From Chimaeribacter californicus (lineage in GTDB: Bacteria > Pseudomonadota > Gammaproteobacteria > Enterobacterales > Enterobacteriaceae), in NCBI RefSeq assembly GCF_002858675.1, contig NZ_PJZF01000008.1:124001-188000 (forward strand): a stretch of DNA of 64,000 bases, in the 5' to 3' direction. Of this stretch, positions 39,816 through 50,113 are shown piece by piece (position 1 is the stretch's first letter; each line of letters opens with the position of its first letter). The position numbers and the translations under genes were made by a program. The notes under the pieces were generated by a model. It had not been told where the DNA came from. It searched no databases and saw only the letters and a program-made list of their open reading frames with translations.

Positions 39816-40442
39816 ATGAAGATCGTTGAGGTAAAACACCCGCTGGTAAAACATAAGCTGGGCCTGATGCGTGAAAATGACATCAGCACTAAACGCTTTC
39901 GCGAACTGGCTTCTGAAGTGGGGAGTTTGCTGACCTATGAAGCGACCGCCGATCTGGAAACCGAAAAGGTGACCATTGAAGGTTGGTGCGGGCCGGTTGA
40001 AGTAGACCAGATCAAAGGCAAAAAAATCACTGTGGTGCCGATCCTGCGTGCCGGCCTCGGCATGATGGAAGGCGTCCTGGAGCACGTCCCGAGCGCACGC
40101 ATCAGCGTGGTCGGTGTGTACCGTGACGAAGAGACGCTGGAGCCGGTGCCGTATTTCCAGAAACTGGTGTCCAACATTGAAGAGCGCATGGCGCTGGTAG
40201 TTGACCCGATGCTGGCGACCGGCGGCTCGATGATCGCCACCATTGACCTGCTGAAGAAAGCCGGTTGCACCAGTATTAAAGTGCTGGTGCTGGTTGCCGC
40301 CCCGGAAGGCATCGCCGCCCTGGAGAAAGCCCACCCGGACGTCGAGCTGTTCACCGCCTCTATTGATCAGTACCTGAATGACAAAGGCTACATCGTGCCG
40401 GGCCTCGGCGATGCAGGCGACAAAATATTTGGTACCAAGTAA
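39816..40442 (+). CDS. upp: Uracil phosphoribosyltransferase Upp
   Basis: A 208-residue enzyme (E. coli 208) making UMP from uracil and PRPP. The PRPP-binding loop [22 protein letters not shown] and the uracil-binding [18 protein letters not shown] at the C-terminus are intact. It begins [19 protein letters not shown] behind GGGGAG. It precedes the uracil permease uraA, as in E. coli; a terminator-like hairpin between the two probably reduces but does not abolish read-through. Confidence 0.98.
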   Translation: MKIVEVKHPLVKHKLGLMRENDISTKRFRELASEVGSLLTYEATADLETEKVTIEGWCGPVEVDQIKGKKITVVPILRAGLGMMEGVLEHVPSARISVVGVYRDEETLEPVPYFQKLVSNIEERMALVVDPMLATGGSMIATIDLLKKAGCTSIKVLVLVAAPEGIAALEKAHPDVELFTASIDQYLNDKGYIVPGLGDAGDKIFGTK

Positions 40443-40448
40443 GCATTT

Positions 40449-40477
40449 AAGCCGGCTGAGAAGTCGGCTTTTTTTTA
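40449..40477 (+). terminator. Terminator between upp and uraA
   Basis: AAGCCGGCT, loop GAGA, AGTCGGCTT with one G-T pair, then a run of eight to nine T. It begins just after the upp stop. Confidence 0.8.
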
Positions 40478-40526
40478 ACTGTTTTCCCCACGCCGTCCAT
40501 CAATAACACCGTATGAGGATTGAAAG

Positions 40527-41813
40527 ATGACCCGTCGCGCCATCGGCGTCAGCGAGCGCCCACCGCTGCTGCAAACGATACCGTTAAGCTTCCAGCATCT
40601 GTTCGCCATGTTTGGCGCCACCGTGCTGGTGCCGATCCTGTTTAAAGTTAACCCGGCCACGGTGTTGCTGTTCAACGGCATCGGCACCTTGCTCTACCTG
40701 TTTATCTGCAAAGGGAAAATCCCGGCGTACCTCGGCTCCAGCTTTGCCTTTATCTCGCCGGTGCTGCTGCTGTTGCCGCTGGGGTATGAAGTGGCGCTCG
40801 GCGGCTTTATCTTGTGCGGCGCGCTGTTCTGCCTGGTGGCGCTGATTGTGAAGAAGGCCGGTATCGGCTGGATCAACGTGATGTTCCCCCCGGCCGCGAT
40901 GGGGGCGATTGTCGCGGTGATCGGGCTGGAGCTGGCGGGCGTGGCGGCCAATATGGCCGGGCTGCTGCCGGCGGACGGCGCGTCAGTGGACGGCAAAACC
41001 GTGACCATTTCGCTGGTGACGCTGGCGGTAACCGTGCTGGGCTCGGTGCTGTTCCGCGGTTTCCTGGCGATTATCCCGATCTTGATCGGGGTGCTGGTGG
41101 GGTATGCGCTCTCCTTCTTTATGGGCGTGGTGGATGCCTCCCCCATCCGTGAGGCGCACTGGTTTGCACTGCCGACCTTCTACTCGCCGCGGTTTGAATG
41201 GGTGGCGATGCTGACCATTCTGCCCGCCGCGCTGGTAGTGATCGCCGAGCATGTCGGCCACCTGGTGGTCACCGCCAACATCGTGAAAAAAGATCTGCTG
41301 CGTGACCCCGGCCTGCACCGTTCCATGTTCGCCAACGGCCTCTCGACGATGATTTCCGGCTTTTTCGGCTCTACGCCCAACACCACCTATGGTGAGAATA
41401 TCGGCGTGATGGCGATCACCAAGGTCTACAGCACCTGGGTGATTGGCGGCGCGGCGATCCTGGCGATTTTGCTGTCGTGCGTCGGCAAGCTGGCGGCGGC
41501 GATCCAGGCAGTGCCGGTGCCGGTGATGGGCGGCGTGTCACTGCTGCTGTACGGCGTGATTGGCACGTCCGGCATCCGCGTGCTGATTGAGTCAAAAGTG
41601 GACTACAACAAGGCGCAGAACCTGATCCTGACTTCGGTGATCCTGATCATCGGCGTGAGCGGCGCGAAAGTGCACATCGGCGCGGCTGAACTGAAAGGCA
41701 TGGCGCTGGCGACCATTGTCGGGGTCTTCCTGAGCCTGCTGTTTAAACTGATCGAGCGTTTCCGCGGCGAAGAGCAGGTGCTTGAGCCGGACGAAGACGC
41801 CCCGCGGCATTAA
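40527..41813 (+). CDS. uraA: Uracil permease UraA
   Basis: A 428-residue proton-coupled uracil importer of the NCS2 family (E. coli 429). It has about 14 membrane segments. The family signatures include QHLFAMFGATVLVPIL in helix 1, the substrate-site glutamates in VIAEHVGHL and TTYGENIGVMAITKVYS, and MGGVSLLLYGVIGTSGIRVL near the end. It supplies substrate for Upp, the gene just before it. A strong terminator follows at 41863. Confidence 0.97.
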   Translation: MTRRAIGVSERPPLLQTIPLSFQHLFAMFGATVLVPILFKVNPATVLLFNGIGTLLYLFICKGKIPAYLGSSFAFISPVLLLLPLGYEVALGGFILCGALFCLVALIVKKAGIGWINVMFPPAAMGAIVAVIGLELAGVAANMAGLLPADGASVDGKTVTISLVTLAVTVLGSVLFRGFLAIIPILIGVLVGYALSFFMGVVDASPIREAHWFALPTFYSPRFEWVAMLTILPAALVVIAEHVGHLVVTANIVKKDLLRDPGLHRSMFANGLSTMISGFFGSTPNTTYGENIGVMAITKVYSTWVIGGAAILAILLSCVGKLAAAIQAVPVPVMGGVSLLLYGVIGTSGIRVLIESKVDYNKAQNLILTSVILIIGVSGAKVHIGAAELKGMALATIVGVFLSLLFKLIERFRGEEQVLEPDEDAPRH

Positions 41814-41862
41814 GCGGCGTGTTAACCGGGTGCGATTCTTACTGTGAGGATCGATCATCGTG

Positions 41863-41892
41863 CGGCCGCCGGTTCTCCTGGCGGCCGTTTTT
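41863..41892 (+). terminator. Terminator of uraA
   Basis: CGGCCGCC, a nine-base loop, GGCGGCCG and five T. It lies between uraA and hda; the hda promoter must therefore be in the short space after it or within it. Confidence 0.88.
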
Positions 41893-41938
41893 ATGGTAGA
41901 CTCCGCGGGTTTTACTGACCGTTTTGGTTGAGGTGCTT

Positions 41939-42640
41939 CTGAATACGCCGGCGCAGCTTTCACTGCCACTCTATCTTCCGGATGACGAAACGTTCGCCAG
42001 TTTCTATCCGGGGGAAAATCCCTCCCTGCTCGCTGCCATTCATACCGCACTGCATCAGGAACACGGGACATACATCTATTTCTGGTCCCGCGTCGGCGGG
42101 GGGCGCAGCCACCTGCTGCATGCCGCCTGTGCCGAACTCTCCCAGAAAGGCGAAGCCGTGGGCTATGTCCCGCTGGATAAGCGCGCCTATTTTGTGCCCG
42201 AGGTGCTGGAAGGAATGGAACAGCTGGCGCTGGTCTGCATCGACAATATCGAGTGCATCGCCGGGGATGAAGCCTGGGAGATGGCGATCTTCAACCTCTA
42301 TAACCGCATCCTGGAAACCGGGCGCACCCGGCTGTTTATCAGCGGCGATCGTCCGCCACGCCAGCTTAACCTGCAACTGCCCGATCTCGCCTCGCGCCTT
42401 GACTGGGGGCAGATCTACAAGCTGTTGCCGCTGTCGGATGAGGAAAAATTGCAGGCGCTGCAACTGCGCGCCAAGTTACGCGGCTTCGAACTGCCGGAAG
42501 ATGTGGGCCGCTTCCTGCTGAAACGGCTGGATCGCGAGATGCGCACGCTGTTTATGACGCTGGATCAACTGGACCGCGCCTCGATTACCGCGCAACGCAA
42601 ACTCACGATCCCCTTTGTGAAAGAGATCCTCAGCCTGTAG
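41939..42640 (+). CDS. hda: DnaA regulatory inactivator Hda, CTG start
   Basis: A 233-residue AAA+ protein that, bound to the DNA-loaded sliding clamp, makes DnaA hydrolyse its ATP and so prevents re-initiation. The clamp-binding peptide QLSLPL is at residues 6-11. The DnaA-like ATPase region includes [31 protein letters not shown] and the arginine-finger block [16 protein letters not shown]. The only start giving the conserved [11 protein letters not shown]-terminus is CTG at 41939, after GAGGTG. E. coli hda also starts with CTG. A TTG start 15 bases upstream would keep the frame but lacks support. Confidence 0.93.
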   Translation: MNTPAQLSLPLYLPDDETFASFYPGENPSLLAAIHTALHQEHGTYIYFWSRVGGGRSHLLHAACAELSQKGEAVGYVPLDKRAYFVPEVLEGMEQLALVCIDNIECIAGDEAWEMAIFNLYNRILETGRTRLFISGDRPPRQLNLQLPDLASRLDWGQIYKLLPLSDEEKLQALQLRAKLRGFELPEDVGRFLLKRLDREMRTLFMTLDQLDRASITAQRKLTIPFVKEILSL

Positions 42641-42659
42641 CGCCGCCTACAGGATCTCC
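42624..42659. repeat. Inverted repeat spanning the ends of hda and yfgD
   Basis: The last codons of the two convergent genes mirror each other. GAGATCC and CCTGTAG on the left pair with CTACAGG and GGATCTC on the right, across a six-base loop. It would form a hairpin in either transcript, though without a T-run. Confidence 0.5.
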
Positions 42660-43000
42660 AGCACCTTTTCCGGCGGCCGGCCAATCCGGGCTTTGCCGTT
42701 TGCCACCACGATCGGGCGCTCAATCAGCCGTGGGTGATCCGCCATCGCCTGAATCAGCGCATCCTCACTCAGCCCCGTGTCATCCAGCTTCAGCTCGGTG
42801 TAGATCTCTTCGTTATGCCGCATCATATCGCGTGCGGAGGCCAGCCCCAGCTGATGCACCAGGGTGTGCAGCGTCGCAAATGAAGGCGGCGTCTCCAGAT
42901 AGAGGATGACATCCGGCTTTATCCCTTGTTCTTCCAGCAGCGCCAGGGTTTCACGGCTTTTGCTGCAACGCGGGTTGTGGTAAATCGAAACGGTTTCCAT
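42647..43000 (-). CDS. yfgD: ArsC-family thioredoxin-fold protein YfgD
   Basis: A 117-residue protein of the arsenate reductase/Spx superfamily (E. coli YfgD 119). The N-terminal METVSIYHNPRCSKSRETLALLEE holds the reactive cysteine (C11). The RPIVVANGKARIGRPPE block near the C-terminus is the substrate-binding part of glutaredoxin-coupled arsenate reductases. Actual arsenate reduction is not established for the YfgD branch. The start at 43000 follows AAGGAAGC; the frame extends 12 codons upstream without similarity. It follows bepA in the same direction, as in E. coli, with 53 bases between. Confidence 0.93.
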   Translation of the reverse strand: METVSIYHNPRCSKSRETLALLEEQGIKPDVILYLETPPSFATLHTLVHQLGLASARDMMRHNEEIYTELKLDDTGLSEDALIQAMADHPRLIERPIVVANGKARIGRPPEKVLEIL

Positions 43001-43053
43001 TATGTGCTTCCTTAAAGTCAATGCATGAACCGGCATACAGGGATGCCGTAAGG

Positions 43054-44547
43054 TCAGCTGCGCTGGTACTGGCGGAAACGCTTCTGCATCTGGCGGAACT
43101 GGTCAATGCGTGCGTCATAGCGCGCCTGGTCCAGGCTGCCGAGTTTGGCTTGTGCGCTGGCGTTGCTCAGCACCTCAATCGCCTGATCGAGCCTTCCCAC
43201 CAGCGCCAGGCTTTCCGCCCGGGCTGATAACTCCTGCGCCCGCTGGTTGTTCGCCGCCGACGCCTGTGCCAGCAGATCCCAGCCGTTCGGATCGTCTGGG
43301 TTAGCGTAAGTATAGCGATTAAGAATGCGGATGGCGTCGGCCGGGCGGCCGCCTTCGGCATAGGCGTTCGCCAGGTTAAGCTGAAGCACCGGGTTGCCGC
43401 GGGCCGCATTGGCTTTTTCCAGCCGGGCGATCGCCTGCGGGATCTGCTGCCGGCCGAGGTCAATATCGGTCATCAGGTCGAGATACCAGACGTTGCCCGG
43501 CTCTTTGGCCAGCAGCGGCGCGAGGGCGCCTGCCGCATCGCCATATTTTTTCGCCTGATAAAACATGATCGCCCGGCCGTAACGTGCGGCCGTCTGCTCA
43601 CGCACGTTGCCCCGTTCCAGCGGTTGCAGGGTGTCCTCGGTCAGGCGGTTCTCCTCGCTGCCGTACATGCCGAGAATGCGCACTTTGGCCAGCATAAAGT
43701 CTTGTGAGGAGTTCACCACCACGTGCGCCATCTGGTTGGCACGGTTGCGGGTGTCGGAGAGGCGGCTGTCCGGCAGCGGGTGGGTGAGCAGCATTTCCGG
43801 CGGTTTGGAGGCGGAGCGCGACTGGTCCGCCAGCTTTTGCAGGAAGGTCGGCATCGCTTCCGGGTCAAAGCCTGCGCGTTGCAGCACCTGAATGCCGATG
43901 CGATCCGCCTCCTGCTCGTTGGCCTGAGTAAAGCTGATCATGCCTTGCTGCGCGCCGGCCAGCGTGCCGGTCAGCGCCGCCATCCCGGCCTGCGGGCTGG
44001 CCATCGCCAGCAGGATAGAGCCGAGCGCGCCCACCCAGGTGAGCGGGGCGCTGCGTTGCTGGTCCTCCATGGCGCGGGCCAGATGGCGCTGGGTCACGTG
44101 GGAGATTTCGTGCGCCATCACGGAGGCGAGCTGGCTTTCATTGTCGGTGTAGCGGAACAGCGCCGAATGCAGTACCACGTTACCGCCAAAGAAGGCGAAG
44201 GCGTTGATCTCGTCATTGTTGACCAGGAAAAAATGAAACGGTGTGCGCACGGAATAGGCGTGGGCCACCAGCCGGTTCCCCAACTGGTTGATATACTGAA
44301 CCAGCAACGGGTCATTGATTAGCGGGGCGCTGCCGCGCAGCTGGCGGACGTAGAAATCCCCCATCTGCAACTCCTGGTTGATGCTCAGGGTGCCGCCCGC
44401 GGTGGTACCGATGTCCGGCAGCTGGTCAGCCAGTGGGGTGGCGTCTGCTGCCAGCAGCGGGGCATCAGCCAGCACCGGGGGCGCGGCAGAGAGCGACAAG
44501 GCGCCAATCAGCGCGGCAATAAGCGGTTTTCTTAATGATAAAGCCAT
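43054..44547 (-). CDS. bepA: Periplasmic metalloprotease/chaperone BepA (YfgC)
   Basis: A 497-residue periplasmic M48 metalloprotease that helps LptD mature and degrades stalled outer-membrane proteins (E. coli 487). A signal peptide lies at residues 1 to about 28 ([13 protein letters not shown]). The zinc motif HEISH is at 146-150, with the third ligand expected in [15 protein letters not shown]. The C-terminal TPR domain (about 320-490) contacts BAM and LptD. The start at 44547 gives a proper signal peptide; the upstream continuation to 44757 looks non-coding. About ten additional residues relative to E. coli lie just after the signal peptide. Confidence 0.95.
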   Translation of the reverse strand: MALSLRKPLIAALIGALSLSAAPPVLADAPLLAADATPLADQLPDIGTTAGGTLSINQELQMGDFYVRQLRGSAPLINDPLLVQYINQLGNRLVAHAYSVRTPFHFFLVNNDEINAFAFFGGNVVLHSALFRYTDNESQLASVMAHEISHVTQRHLARAMEDQQRSAPLTWVGALGSILLAMASPQAGMAALTGTLAGAQQGMISFTQANEQEADRIGIQVLQRAGFDPEAMPTFLQKLADQSRSASKPPEMLLTHPLPDSRLSDTRNRANQMAHVVVNSSQDFMLAKVRILGMYGSEENRLTEDTLQPLERGNVREQTAARYGRAIMFYQAKKYGDAAGALAPLLAKEPGNVWYLDLMTDIDLGRQQIPQAIARLEKANAARGNPVLQLNLANAYAEGGRPADAIRILNRYTYANPDDPNGWDLLAQASAANNQRAQELSARAESLALVGRLDQAIEVLSNASAQAKLGSLDQARYDARIDQFRQMQKRFRQYQRS

Positions 44548-44840
44548 GATGCGCGATCCCTTGGTAAAAAATCCTGACGGTAAGCAGGACGGCGCCGGGC
44601 AGGTTGCCCCTCTGCACCGCGTCTGCCCGGTGGCGGTAACGTTCCGGCGTAGGCAGTAAAAACAGGCGGGTATGGCTTTCAGGCGCTCCCCCGGTTGCGT
44701 AGACTCCCTGCGGCGTAGCGGGTTCCTGCGCACGCGTCTTTTTCTTATCTTAGCCATCCCCTTGATGCAATGGAACGTTTGCGCGGGGATATATGCCGGA
44801 ATCTGGGGGTTGCCCCGGTTTCCGGTTTCTGGAGTGATGA

Positions 44841-45914
44841 ATGCTTGAGTTGTTATTACAGTGGTACCGCCGCCGGTTCTCCGACCCCGAAGCCATTGCG
44901 CTGCTGATTATCCTGCTGGCCGGTTTCTGTATCCTCTATTTTTTCCACGGCATTCTGGCCCCGCTGCTGGTGGCGATTGTGCTCGCCTACCTGCTGGAGT
45001 GGCCAACCGCGCGCTTGCAGCGGCTGGGCTGTTCGCGCACCTGGGCCGCCAGCATTGTGCTGACGCTGTTTGCCGGGGTGGTGATGCTGGCGCTGTTTGT
45101 GATTGCCCCGGCCACCTGGCAGCAGGGGGTGAACCTGGTCACTGACCTGCCGGCGATGCTCAACCATTTTTATGCGTATGCGCAAAGCCTGCCGAAGCGC
45201 TACCCGGCGCTGGTGGATGCCGGCATCATCGACATGATGGCCGAGGATGTGCGCACCCGCCTGACGCTGGTGGGCGGGTCAGTGGTAAAATTCTCGCTCG
45301 CCTCGCTGGTGGGGTTGCTCACGCTGTCGATTTACCTGGTACTGGTGCCGCTGATGGTGTTTTTCCTGCTCAAAGACAAAGAGCAGATGATGAACGCAGT
45401 GCGGCGGGTGCTGCCGCGCAACCGCGGGCTGGCCGGGCAGGTGTGGGTAGAGATGAACCAGCAGATCACCAACTATATCCGCGGCAAGGTGCTGGAGATG
45501 GTGGTGGTGGGCATCGCCACCTATATCGTGTTCTTTATTATGGAATTGCAGTATTCGCTGCTGCTGGCGGTGCTGGTCGGGTTCTCGGTGCTGATTCCCT
45601 ATATCGGCGCGGTGATTGCCACGATCCCGGTGGTGGTAATTGCGCTGTTCCAGTGGGGGCTGGGGGCGGACTTCTGGACGCTGATTATCGCCTATCTGGT
45701 GGTGCAGGGGCTGGACGGCAACCTGCTGGTGCCGATCCTCTTCTCCGAGGCGGTGAACCTGCACCCGCTGGTGATCATCCTGTCGGTGATTATTTTCGGC
45801 GGAATGTGGGGCTTCTGGGGCATCTTTTTCGCCATCCCGCTGGCGACGCTGGTCAAGGCCGTCGTCCACGCCTGGCCGGATGAACTGCACGACGATCTGG
45901 AGCACCGGCCATAA
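44841..45914 (+). CDS. perM: PerM, AI-2E-family membrane permease
   Basis: A 357-residue inner-membrane protein of the AI-2E exporter/UPF0118 family (E. coli PerM 353). About eight membrane helices are arranged 3 + 5. A soluble helical region lies at about 100-160. The conserved block [21 protein letters not shown] and the C-terminal [23 protein letters not shown] are present. The transported substrate of PerM itself is not established. It is divergent from bepA and ends in a bidirectional terminator shared with bcp. Confidence 0.93.
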   Translation: MLELLLQWYRRRFSDPEAIALLIILLAGFCILYFFHGILAPLLVAIVLAYLLEWPTARLQRLGCSRTWAASIVLTLFAGVVMLALFVIAPATWQQGVNLVTDLPAMLNHFYAYAQSLPKRYPALVDAGIIDMMAEDVRTRLTLVGGSVVKFSLASLVGLLTLSIYLVLVPLMVFFLLKDKEQMMNAVRRVLPRNRGLAGQVWVEMNQQITNYIRGKVLEMVVVGIATYIVFFIMELQYSLLLAVLVGFSVLIPYIGAVIATIPVVVIALFQWGLGADFWTLIIAYLVVQGLDGNLLVPILFSEAVNLHPLVIILSVIIFGGMWGFWGIFFAIPLATLVKAVVHAWPDELHDDLEHRP

Positions 45915-45938
45915 AAAAAGCGCGGGACGCGCTTTTTT
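45914..45938. terminator. Bidirectional terminator between perM and bcp
   Basis: AAAAAAGCGCG, loop GGA, CGCGCTTTTTT. The A-run and T-run make it work on both strands; it begins at the last base of the perM stop codon. Confidence 0.92.
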
Positions 45939-45972
45939 AGAAGAGAGAGATCTTGCCGGGGTGAAACGGGGG

Positions 45973-46443
45973 TTACACGCCGGCCTTCAGGTAATCCATC
46001 ACGATGTCATGGTGGTTACTGGTTTTGAACTCGTCAAACACCTTCTCGACCTTGCCGTCACGGCCGATCAGGAAGCTGATGCGGTGGATGCCGTCATAGG
46101 TTTTCCCCATAAAGCTCTTTTCACCCCAGACGCCGAACTGCTGCGCCACCTGGTGATCCTCATCGGAAAGCAGGGTGAAGTTCAGCAGCTCTTTTTCGGC
46201 AAACCGGGAGAGTTTCTCCGGTTTGTCGGTGCTGACCCCCAGTACCTCCACACCCGCTTTTTTCAGGTCATCCATGTTGTCACGCAGGCCGCAGGCCTGC
46301 ACGGTGCAGCCGGGCGTCATGGCTTTAGGGTAGAAATAGACCAGGACGCGCTGTCCCTGGAAGTCGGCCAGATTGACCAATTCGCCGTCCTGATCGGGCA
46401 GACTAAACTGCGGCGCTGTATCACCGGCTTTCAGTGGGCTCAT
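45973..46443 (-). CDS. bcp: Thiol peroxidase Bcp (peroxiredoxin Q)
   Basis: A 156-residue atypical 2-Cys peroxiredoxin (E. coli 156) reducing hydrogen and organic peroxides with thioredoxin or glutaredoxin. The peroxidatic C46 and resolving C51 lie in YPKAMTPGCTVQACGLRD. The rest is nearly identical to E. coli (STDKPEKLSRFAEKELLNFT, GKTYDGIHRISFLI). The ATG at 46443 has GGAGAG upstream; a GTG one codon before is in frame. It lies two bases after the gcvR stop codon, so gcvR-bcp is an operon. Confidence 0.97.
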   Translation of the reverse strand: MSPLKAGDTAPQFSLPDQDGELVNLADFQGQRVLVYFYPKAMTPGCTVQACGLRDNMDDLKKAGVEVLGVSTDKPEKLSRFAEKELLNFTLLSDEDHQVAQQFGVWGEKSFMGKTYDGIHRISFLIGRDGKVEKVFDEFKTSNHHDIVMDYLKAGV

Positions 46444-46445
46444 CA

Positions 46446-47033
46446 CTACTCTCCATCTTTCTCATCATGCTGTGGATAGTTCACCACGCTAATAGTGCCT
46501 TGCGCATTCAATTCTGTACATAGCCGGTAAAAGGCCGGTTCAATAATTGATGCATCCGTGTCGGCAGGGCTGTGCGCGGTGATCTGGATCGACAGCTGGG
46601 GCGGGTTATCTCCAGTCGCGGGCTGCGTTTTGGAGGCCAGTTCGGCAATGTTCATCTGATGCGAGTCGAAAAGATCGGTAAAGCGTTCAATAATATGCGG
46701 CGAATCCTTCACCTCCACCTTCACCCAGACGGTCACCGGCATCGGCGGCCGGCCGTGGGAGTGCGTCCGCTTCATCACAATCAGCAGCTCCAGTTCGGCC
46801 CCCTTCAGCGGCAGGGTCGATTCAATCAGGGCGATGGCATTCCAGCTCCCGGAAAGCAGCATGATAAAGGTGAACTCCTCACCGAGCATGGCAAGACGGC
46901 TGTCTTCAATATTGCAGCCGCAGCTGCTGACGTGACGGGTAATGGTGTTCACAATGCCGGGGCGGTCAACGCCCAACGCGGTGATAACCAGATAGTGTTG
47001 TTGTGACTGCGGCAAAATCGCTCTTCCTGTCAT
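46446..47033 (-). CDS. gcvR: Glycine cleavage regulator GcvR
   Basis: A 195-residue protein with two ACT domains. The first, at about 13-85, has HYLVITALGVDRPGIVNTIT and SSCGCNIEDSRLAMLG. The second, at about 100-180, has PHIIERFTDLFDSHQMNIAEL. In E. coli it binds GcvA and blocks activation of gcvTHP unless glycine is present; it does not bind DNA. I took the ATG at 47033 because it gives an N-terminus close to E. coli. Two upstream in-frame ATGs (47051, 47060) are possible; no start has a clear ribosome-binding site. It is divergent from dapA. Confidence 0.9.
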   Translation of the reverse strand: MTGRAILPQSQQHYLVITALGVDRPGIVNTITRHVSSCGCNIEDSRLAMLGEEFTFIMLLSGSWNAIALIESTLPLKGAELELLIVMKRTHSHGRPPMPVTVWVKVEVKDSPHIIERFTDLFDSHQMNIAELASKTQPATGDNPPQLSIQITAHSPADTDASIIEPAFYRLCTELNAQGTISVVNYPQHDEKDGE

Positions 47034-47161
47034 GCTCCATGGGGTTCCCATGGTAAACATAAAAAAAACCGCCTGCCAAGCGCTTGTAACCAGGTTGTTT
47101 GCTTGCTTTTAATCAAGAGTCAAACGTACCATGAGTCACCTGTTTGTGGAGGGGATGGCTA

Positions 47162-48043
47162 ATGTTTACCGGAAGTATTGTTGCACTGGTTACGCCGATG
47201 GACGACAAAGGTGCTGTCGATCGCGCGAGCCTGAAAAAACTGATTGATTATCATGTCGCCAGCGGAACCTCGGCGATTGTGTCCGTAGGCACCACCGGCG
47301 AATCTGCCACCCTGAGCCACGATGAACACGGTGATGTGGTGATGCAGACCGTGGAACTGGCCGACGGCCGTATCCCGGTGATTGCCGGCACCGGGGCAAA
47401 TGCCACCGCGGAAGCCATCTCGCTGACGCAACGCTTTGAAAAGAGCGGCGTTGTAGGCTGCCTGACCGTGACCCCCTACTATAACAAACCCACGCAGGAA
47501 GGGCTGTACCAGCACTTTAAAGCGATTGCTGAAAGCACCGCGCTGCCGCAGATTCTGTACAATGTGCCCTCCCGTACCGGCTGTGACCTGCTGCCGGTGA
47601 CCGTGGCGCGCCTGGCAAAAATCAAGAATATTGTGGCAATTAAAGAGGCCACAGGGAACTTAAACCGCGTCAGCCAGATCCAAGTGCTGGTAGATGATGA
47701 GGCGTTCATCCTGCTGAGCGGCGATGACGCCAGCGGGCTGGACTTTATGCAACTGGGCGGCAAGGGCGTGATTTCGGTGACGGCCAACGTGGCCGCCCGG
47801 GAAATGGCGCAACTCTGCGCACTGGCACAGCAGGGTAACTTTGCTGAGGCCCGTCGCCTGAACCAGCGCCTGATGCCGTTGCATCAGGATTTATTTGTAG
47901 AAGCGAACCCAATTCCGGTGAAATGGGCCTGCAAGGCATTGGGACTAATGGCAACCGATACACTGCGTCTGCCAATGACGCCGTTGACCGATGCGGCCCG
48001 CCCGGTGGTGGAGCAGGCATTGAAACATGCCGGTTTGCTGTAA
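47162..48043 (+). CDS. dapA: 4-hydroxy-tetrahydrodipicolinate synthase DapA
   Basis: A 293-residue lyase condensing pyruvate with aspartate semialdehyde, the first committed step to diaminopimelate and lysine. The Schiff-base lysine is K161 (IVAIKEATG), and the proton-relay residues T44, T45 ([10 protein letters not shown]) and Y133 (LYNVPSRTG) are in place. The ATG at 47162 follows GGAGGGGA; the frame opens six codons earlier without similarity. The gene is followed 16 bases later by bamC, as in E. coli, and dapE of the same pathway is at 57.2 kb. Confidence 0.97.
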   Translation: MFTGSIVALVTPMDDKGAVDRASLKKLIDYHVASGTSAIVSVGTTGESATLSHDEHGDVVMQTVELADGRIPVIAGTGANATAEAISLTQRFEKSGVVGCLTVTPYYNKPTQEGLYQHFKAIAESTALPQILYNVPSRTGCDLLPVTVARLAKIKNIVAIKEATGNLNRVSQIQVLVDDEAFILLSGDDASGLDFMQLGGKGVISVTANVAAREMAQLCALAQQGNFAEARRLNQRLMPLHQDLFVEANPIPVKWACKALGLMATDTLRLPMTPLTDAARPVVEQALKHAGLL

Positions 48044-48059
48044 CTCTTAGGGAGATTTG

Positions 48060-49112
48060 ATGGTTTATTCATTGCATAAGTCGCGTGTAGCGAAAGTCGC
48101 GGGGGTATCCCTCGTTCTGCTGCTCGCGGCCTGTTCCAGCGATCAGCGTTACAAGCGCCAGGTAAGTGGTGACGAGGCTTACCTCGATGCGGCTTCGCTG
48201 AAAGAACTGAAAGCGCCCGCCGGGATGATTCTGCCGTTACAGGACGGGACGTACGATGTGCCGGCCGGGACGCTGAAGGGTGCCGTTGGTAAGCAACTGG
48301 ATATCCGGCCGCCGGTGCAGCCGCTGCCGCTGCTGAGCGGTTCCCGTTCCCAGGTTGCCGGGGACAGCGTCATGATCCTGCTGGAAAACAGCCCGCAAAA
48401 CCGTGACCTGTGGGCCAACGTGGTGAAAGTGGCACAGCAGAACGGTTACCCGCTGGCCAGCCGCAATGATGCCGGCCAGACGCTGAGCACCGACTGGGTG
48501 AAATGGAACCGCGCCGATGAGGACTTCCAGTACGAAGGGCGTTATCAAATCACCGTTGCACCACAGGACTACCAGCTTGCCCTAAGCGTGAAAACCCTGG
48601 CACTGCAGCAGCAGGGTAAAGCGGTGACTTCACCGTCTGAGATCCAGCGCTATAACGGCCAGATGCTGAACAGCCTGGTGGCGGGCCTCGACAAGATCTC
48701 GTCCGATCTGGAAAGCAGCCGCGCAGGGCGCGATACCAGCAGCTTTAACGTCACCAGCGGCAGCGATGATACCGGCCTGCCGGTACTGGTGGTGCGTGCG
48801 CCTTATGCCCAGGTGTGGAACCGCCTGCCGAAAACGCTGGAGCGTGTCGGCATGAGCGTGACTGACAGCAGCCGCCCGCAGGGCACACTTTCCGTGACCT
48901 ACAAATCCCTGAGCGACAGCGACTGGGAGGCACTTGGCGTAAAAGCACCGGAAAACGTGAAAAACGGTGACTACAAAGTGCAGGTGGGTGACCTCGATAA
49001 CCGCAGCAGCTTGCAGTTCATTGATTCCAAAGGGCACCCGCTGACGCAGTCGGAAAACGATGCGCTGGTGGCGGTGTTCCAGGCCGCCTTCGACAAGGTA
49101 CCGGCAAACTAA
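48060..49112 (+). CDS. bamC: Outer-membrane assembly lipoprotein BamC
   Basis: A 350-residue lipoprotein of the BAM complex that inserts beta-barrel proteins. The signal sequence ends in the lipobox LLAAC with the lipidated cysteine at residue 25. The unstructured segment that wraps BamD ([19 protein letters not shown]) is nearly identical to E. coli. Two helix-grip domains follow, the second containing [22 protein letters not shown]. The start at 48060 (MVYSLHK) matches E. coli MAYSVQK; a TTG just before is in frame. It is co-transcribed with dapA, 16 bases apart, and a terminator follows. Confidence 0.96.
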   Translation: MVYSLHKSRVAKVAGVSLVLLLAACSSDQRYKRQVSGDEAYLDAASLKELKAPAGMILPLQDGTYDVPAGTLKGAVGKQLDIRPPVQPLPLLSGSRSQVAGDSVMILLENSPQNRDLWANVVKVAQQNGYPLASRNDAGQTLSTDWVKWNRADEDFQYEGRYQITVAPQDYQLALSVKTLALQQQGKAVTSPSEIQRYNGQMLNSLVAGLDKISSDLESSRAGRDTSSFNVTSGSDDTGLPVLVVRAPYAQVWNRLPKTLERVGMSVTDSSRPQGTLSVTYKSLSDSDWEALGVKAPENVKNGDYKVQVGDLDNRSSLQFIDSKGHPLTQSENDALVAVFQAAFDKVPAN

Positions 49113-49116
49113 TCTG

Positions 49117-49137
49117 AGGGGCTTCGGCCCCTTTTTT
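49117..49137 (+). terminator. Terminator of dapA-bamC
   Basis: GGGGC, tetraloop TTCG, GCCCC and six T; it starts five bases after the bamC stop. Confidence 0.92.
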
Positions 49138-49188
49138 ATTGGCAGTACGGCAGGGCAACCGGTACAGATTTTTGTTGCCGCAACCACG

Positions 49189-49204
49189 ACGCAAACGTTA
49201 CCCT
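49189..49204. promoter_or_regulatory. PurR operator of purC
   Basis: ACGCAAACGTTACCCT: the left ten positions match the PurR consensus exactly, and the right arm is weaker. It lies about 37-52 bases before the purC start, as in E. coli. Confidence 0.82.
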
Positions 49205-49240
49205 CTATCCCGACGAGTCATATCACTGGAGTAAGTTAAG

Positions 49241-49954
49241 ATGCAAAAGTTAGCTGAGCTGTATCGCGGAAAGGCGAAAACCGTCTACACCACCGAAAAT
49301 CCTGACCTGCTGGTGCTGGAATTCCGTAACGATACATCAGCGCTCGATGGTCAACGCATTGAGCAGTTTGACCGCAAAGGCATGGTGAACAACAAGTTCA
49401 ACCACTTCATCATGAGCAAGCTGGAAGAGGCTGGTATCCCGACCCAGATGGAGCGCCTGCTCTCTGACAATGAAGTGCTGGTGAAGAAGCTGGAGATGGT
49501 GCCGGTGGAGTGCGTCATCCGTAACCGCGCGGCCGGTTCCCTGGTGAAACGTCTCGGCATTGAAGAGGGCCTGGAGCTGAACCCGCCGTTGTTCGACCTG
49601 TTCCTGAAAAATGATGCCATGCATGACCCGATGGTCAACGAATCTTACTGCAAAACCTTCGGCTGGGTGAATGAAGAGAACCTGGCACGCATGAAGGCAC
49701 TGAGCTATCAGGTAAACGATGTGCTGAGCAAACTGTTTGATGACGCCGGCCTGATCCTGGTGGACTTCAAGCTGGAGTTCGGCCTGTTTAACGGCGAAGT
49801 GGTGCTTGGCGATGAGTTCTCACCCGACGGCAGCCGTCTGTGGGACAAAGCCACCCTGAATAAAATGGACAAAGATCGCTTCCGCCAGAGCCTGGGCGGT
49901 GTGATTGAAGCCTATGAAGATGTCGCCAAACGTATCGGCGTTCAGCTGGACTAA
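49241..49954 (+). CDS. purC: SAICAR synthetase PurC
   Basis: A 237-residue enzyme (E. coli 237) joining aspartate to CAIR in purine synthesis. It opens [20 protein letters not shown] with the P-loop-like GKAKTVY. It contains the conserved [33 protein letters not shown] and [24 protein letters not shown]. It is transcribed alone between two terminators and a PurR box, consistent with purine repression. Confidence 0.98.
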   Translation: MQKLAELYRGKAKTVYTTENPDLLVLEFRNDTSALDGQRIEQFDRKGMVNNKFNHFIMSKLEEAGIPTQMERLLSDNEVLVKKLEMVPVECVIRNRAAGSLVKRLGIEEGLELNPPLFDLFLKNDAMHDPMVNESYCKTFGWVNEENLARMKALSYQVNDVLSKLFDDAGLILVDFKLEFGLFNGEVVLGDEFSPDGSRLWDKATLNKMDKDRFRQSLGGVIEAYEDVAKRIGVQLD

Positions 49955-49990
49955 GCGCGCAATCGATTACTCCTGTTGCCTTATTCTTCG

Positions 49991-50020
49991 CGGGCGGCCT
50001 TATTGGCCGCCCGTTTGTTT
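49991..50020 (+). terminator. Terminator of purC
   Basis: CGGGCGGCC, a five-base loop, GGCCGCCCG, then TTTGTTTT. Confidence 0.88.
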
Positions 50021-50113
50021 TCTGCCGTCCCGGGCAGGTGCGCCATGCCTCACCCGGCAGGATTTAGGCTAAGCTAAAACGTGGTGACTCAGCGTTATCA
50101 ACAATTATTAACG

